Part shown: positions 23,362-24,988 of the stretch, piece after piece
How positions within the stretch are numbered: the first letter of the stretch is position 1
How the letters are laid out: the number at the start of each line of letters is the position of its first letter
Assembly (NCBI GenBank): GCA_040797825.1
Contig: JBFNEZ010000035.1
Coordinates: 1 to 24,988 of the forward strand
Length of the DNA: 24,988 nt
Direction of reading: 5' to 3'
Source of the DNA: Geosporobacter sp040797825
GTDB taxonomy: Bacteria > Bacillota > Clostridia > Peptostreptococcales > Thermotaleaceae
Translations under genes and position numbers: made by a program
The notes under the pieces: model-generated
What the model saw: only the letters and a program-made list of their open reading frames with translations
Told to the model about the DNA's origin: nothing
Database searches by the model: none

Positions 23362-24988
23362 ATGGAGGAAAGATATCAATTGGGTCTTGAAGCTTTAAAC
23401 GATGGGCTGTGGGACTGGAATTTGCAAACAAATGAAGTATATTTCTCGGAATCTTGGAAAAGTATGTTGGGTTTTTCTGGAGATGAAATCAGCTCCTCCC
23501 TTACAGAGTGGGAGGAGCGGGTTCATCCTGAAGATCTTGAAAGGGTATGGGAGCAGCTAAAGAAGTATTTAAAGGGAGAGACAGACCTTTTTAAGGCAGA
23601 GCATCGCTTAAGATGCAAGGACGGACAGTATAAATGGGTCCTAACCCGGGGAAAGGTTGTGGCTTATAGGTCCGATGGACAACCTCAACGAATGGTGGGT
23701 ACCCACATGGATATAACAGAGAAAAAAGAATTGGAAAAAGCGCTGCTCACCCAATGGGAGAACCTGGAGAATATATTCAATGCTATCAAAGAATTGATTG
23801 TGGTTGTAGACCAATATGGAAAAATTGTCTATGCCAATCGAAGGTTTTTAGAACGAATGAATTATTCCTTAGATGAGTTAGTCAAACAGGATGTGATGAG
23901 TATCCATCCTCCAGAAAAACAAGAAGAGGGCAAAACGGTTATCGGCGAGATGGTGGCTGGGAAGATAGAAAGTAAGGAGATCAAGCTGCAAACTAAAGGC
24001 GGAGAGGTTTTCCCAGTACTATTTAGAATCACGATGATCCAATGGAACGGTATCCATGTAGCCCTCGGATTCTTTATAGACTTAACGGAGGTACGAACTT
24101 TAGAAGAAGAATTGGTACAAAGAAAACTGCAGCAAAAAGCTATACTGGACAATATGCCCCATATCGGGTGGATAAAGGATGTGGATGGACGATATACAGC
24201 GGTAAATAAAGCCTTTGAAGAGTTGAGCGGATACAAAGAAGAGGAGATTCTTGGTAAAAAAGATTCAGACCTTTGGGCTAAAAACCTCCAAATTGACTAT
24301 TGGGATTCAGACCTGGAAGTGCTTCAGGGAAAGCGGGTAACCTTGGAATATGAGATAGAGGATGGGGGAGAACATATATGGGTTGAAACCTTTAAAGCTC
24401 CTCTTTTTGATGATAAAGGTGATATTATTGGAATTACAGGCATGGCCCGAGACATTACAGAAAGAAAAGAAAGCCAGAAAAAGTTAAAAATAGCCAAGGA
24501 AGAAGCAGAAGCAGCTAATCAGGCTAAAAGTCAATTTTTGGCCAATGTATCCCATGAGATTAGAACACCCTTACATGGCATTATAGGTTTTTTGGATTTA
24601 CTATCGGATAGCAAGTTAGATACAGAGCAATACGAATATGTGCAAGAAGCTAAATTGGCCTCAGAATCCCTTCTTAGTCTTATGAACAACATTTTAGATT
24701 TTTCAAAGATTGAGGCAGATAAAATGGTTTTAGAGCGTGGAAGATTTAACCTCATCCAGATGGTTGATAGGTGTATTTCATTATTTACTTCTAATGCTTT
24801 AAAAAAAGGAATTGAGATAGCTTCCTTTATAGAAAAAGATATACCCCAATGGCTGATAGGGGATAGCCATAAGATTAAACAGATGTTGAATAATCTTGTA
24901 GGAAATGCGGTGAAATTTACAGAAGAAGGGGGAGTTTGCCTTTCTGTTAAGAAGCTTGAAAGTAAAGAAGAGAAGGTAAAGCTGGAGT
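23362..24988 (+). CDS. Triple-PAS sensor histidine kinase (runs off the right edge)
   Basis: The open frame continues without a stop to the window end, so 542 residues are visible. It has no membrane segment and is presumably cytosolic. There are three PAS/PAC units: about 5-125 (WDWN, then HRLRCKDGQYKWV and GTHMDITEKK), 135-245 (IVVVDQYGKIVYANRRF, then FIDLTE) and 257-370 (GWIKDVDGRYTAVNKAF, then GMARDITERKE). A coiled-coil linker leads to the HisKA domain with phospho-acceptor His398 in SHEIRTPLHGIIGF. The ATPase domain begins with the N-box LNNLVGNAVKFTEEGG near 509-524. The H-box type resembles hybrid BarA-like kinases, so a receiver domain may follow beyond the edge. The ATG at 23362 has AAGGAGG nine bases upstream. 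Confidence 0.93.
   Translation, partial: MEERYQLGLEALNDGLWDWNLQTNEVYFSESWKSMLGFSGDEISSSLTEWEERVHPEDLERVWEQLKKYLKGETDLFKAEHRLRCKDGQYKWVLTRGKVVAYRSDGQPQRMVGTHMDITEKKELEKALLTQWENLENIFNAIKELIVVVDQYGKIVYANRRFLERMNYSLDELVKQDVMSIHPPEKQEEGKTVIGEMVAGKIESKEIKLQTKGGEVFPVLFRITMIQWNGIHVALGFFIDLTEVRTLEEELVQRKLQQKAILDNMPHIGWIKDVDGRYTAVNKAFEELSGYKEEEILGKKDSDLWAKNLQIDYWDSDLEVLQGKRVTLEYEIEDGGEHIWVETFKAPLFDDKGDIIGITGMARDITERKESQKKLKIAKEEAEAANQAKSQFLANVSHEIRTPLHGIIGFLDLLSDSKLDTEQYEYVQEAKLASESLLSLMNNILDFSKIEADKMVLERGRFNLIQMVDRCISLFTSNALKKGIEIASFIEKDIPQWLIGDSHKIKQMLNNLVGNAVKFTEEGGVCLSVKKLESKEEKVKLE

Noticed and set aside
23862..24236. 124-codon minus-strand open frame
   Set aside because: It is antisense to the PAS kinase reading frame, which shows continuous conserved domains.
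1..24988. tRNA or rRNA genes, CRISPR array, insertion sequences, prophage or defence genes
   Set aside because: No cloverleaf-like sequence, regularly spaced repeat array, transposase/integrase motif or defence-family protein was recognised on either strand.

Overview
The window looks like a chromosomal segment of an anaerobic, low-GC Firmicute of the Clostridia. It resembles Alkaliphilus/Natronincola-type bacteria, but that placement is inferred from gene content and not proven. The supporting signs are AT-rich DNA, strong AGGAGG-type ribosome binding sites, many U-tailed intrinsic terminators, a multi-subunit [FeFe] hydrogenase, two glycine-betaine-type uptake systems and no respiratory complex. 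I see no tRNA, rRNA, CRISPR array, transposase or phage gene.

Left part (1-7100, all minus strand). A CPBP-family membrane protease gene precedes an OmpR/PhoB-type response regulator. The protease promoter carries four phased 11-bp direct repeats directly upstream of a weak -35, a good candidate operator for an OmpR-family regulator, perhaps the neighbouring one. Next come a BCCT transporter and an OpuA-like ABC transporter (lipoprotein, permease, ATPase with CBS domains), each closed by its own terminator. Together they provide compatible-solute or quaternary-amine uptake.

Middle part (7600-13800, all plus strand). This holds a PLP-dependent D-cysteine desulfhydrase/ACC-deaminase family enzyme, an M20 amidohydrolase paired with an AbgT-family transporter, and then agmatine deiminase plus N-carbamoylputrescine amidase, a two-step agmatine-to-putrescine route. 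Several of these reactions release ammonia or free amino acids, which fits nitrogen scavenging. A lone minus-strand ABC ATPase (YlmA-like) and a secreted protein with four GxxTQEQ repeats follow.

Hydrogenase operon (19927 down to 15545, minus strand). The order is NuoE-like HydC, a small thioredoxin-fold protein, NuoF-like HydB and [FeFe] hydrogenase HydA, ending in a strong terminator. HydB and HydA lack the C-terminal iron-sulfur extensions of the Thermotoga bifurcating enzyme. HydB also shows an apparent relocation of one cysteine ligand of its NuoF-type [4Fe-4S] site. A small CPFC thioredoxin/glutaredoxin-like gene lies upstream as a separate unit.

Right part (20600-24988, plus strand). 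This is a signalling block: a LytTR response regulator, a methyl-accepting chemotaxis protein, and a soluble triple-PAS histidine kinase whose open reading frame runs off the right edge. A terminator hairpin sits between the last two genes.

The points I would check first are the HydB cysteine swap and the missing bifurcation domains, the 11-bp repeat operator, and the nested palindromes before the chemotaxis receptor. I do not see a clearly new defence or mobile system here.
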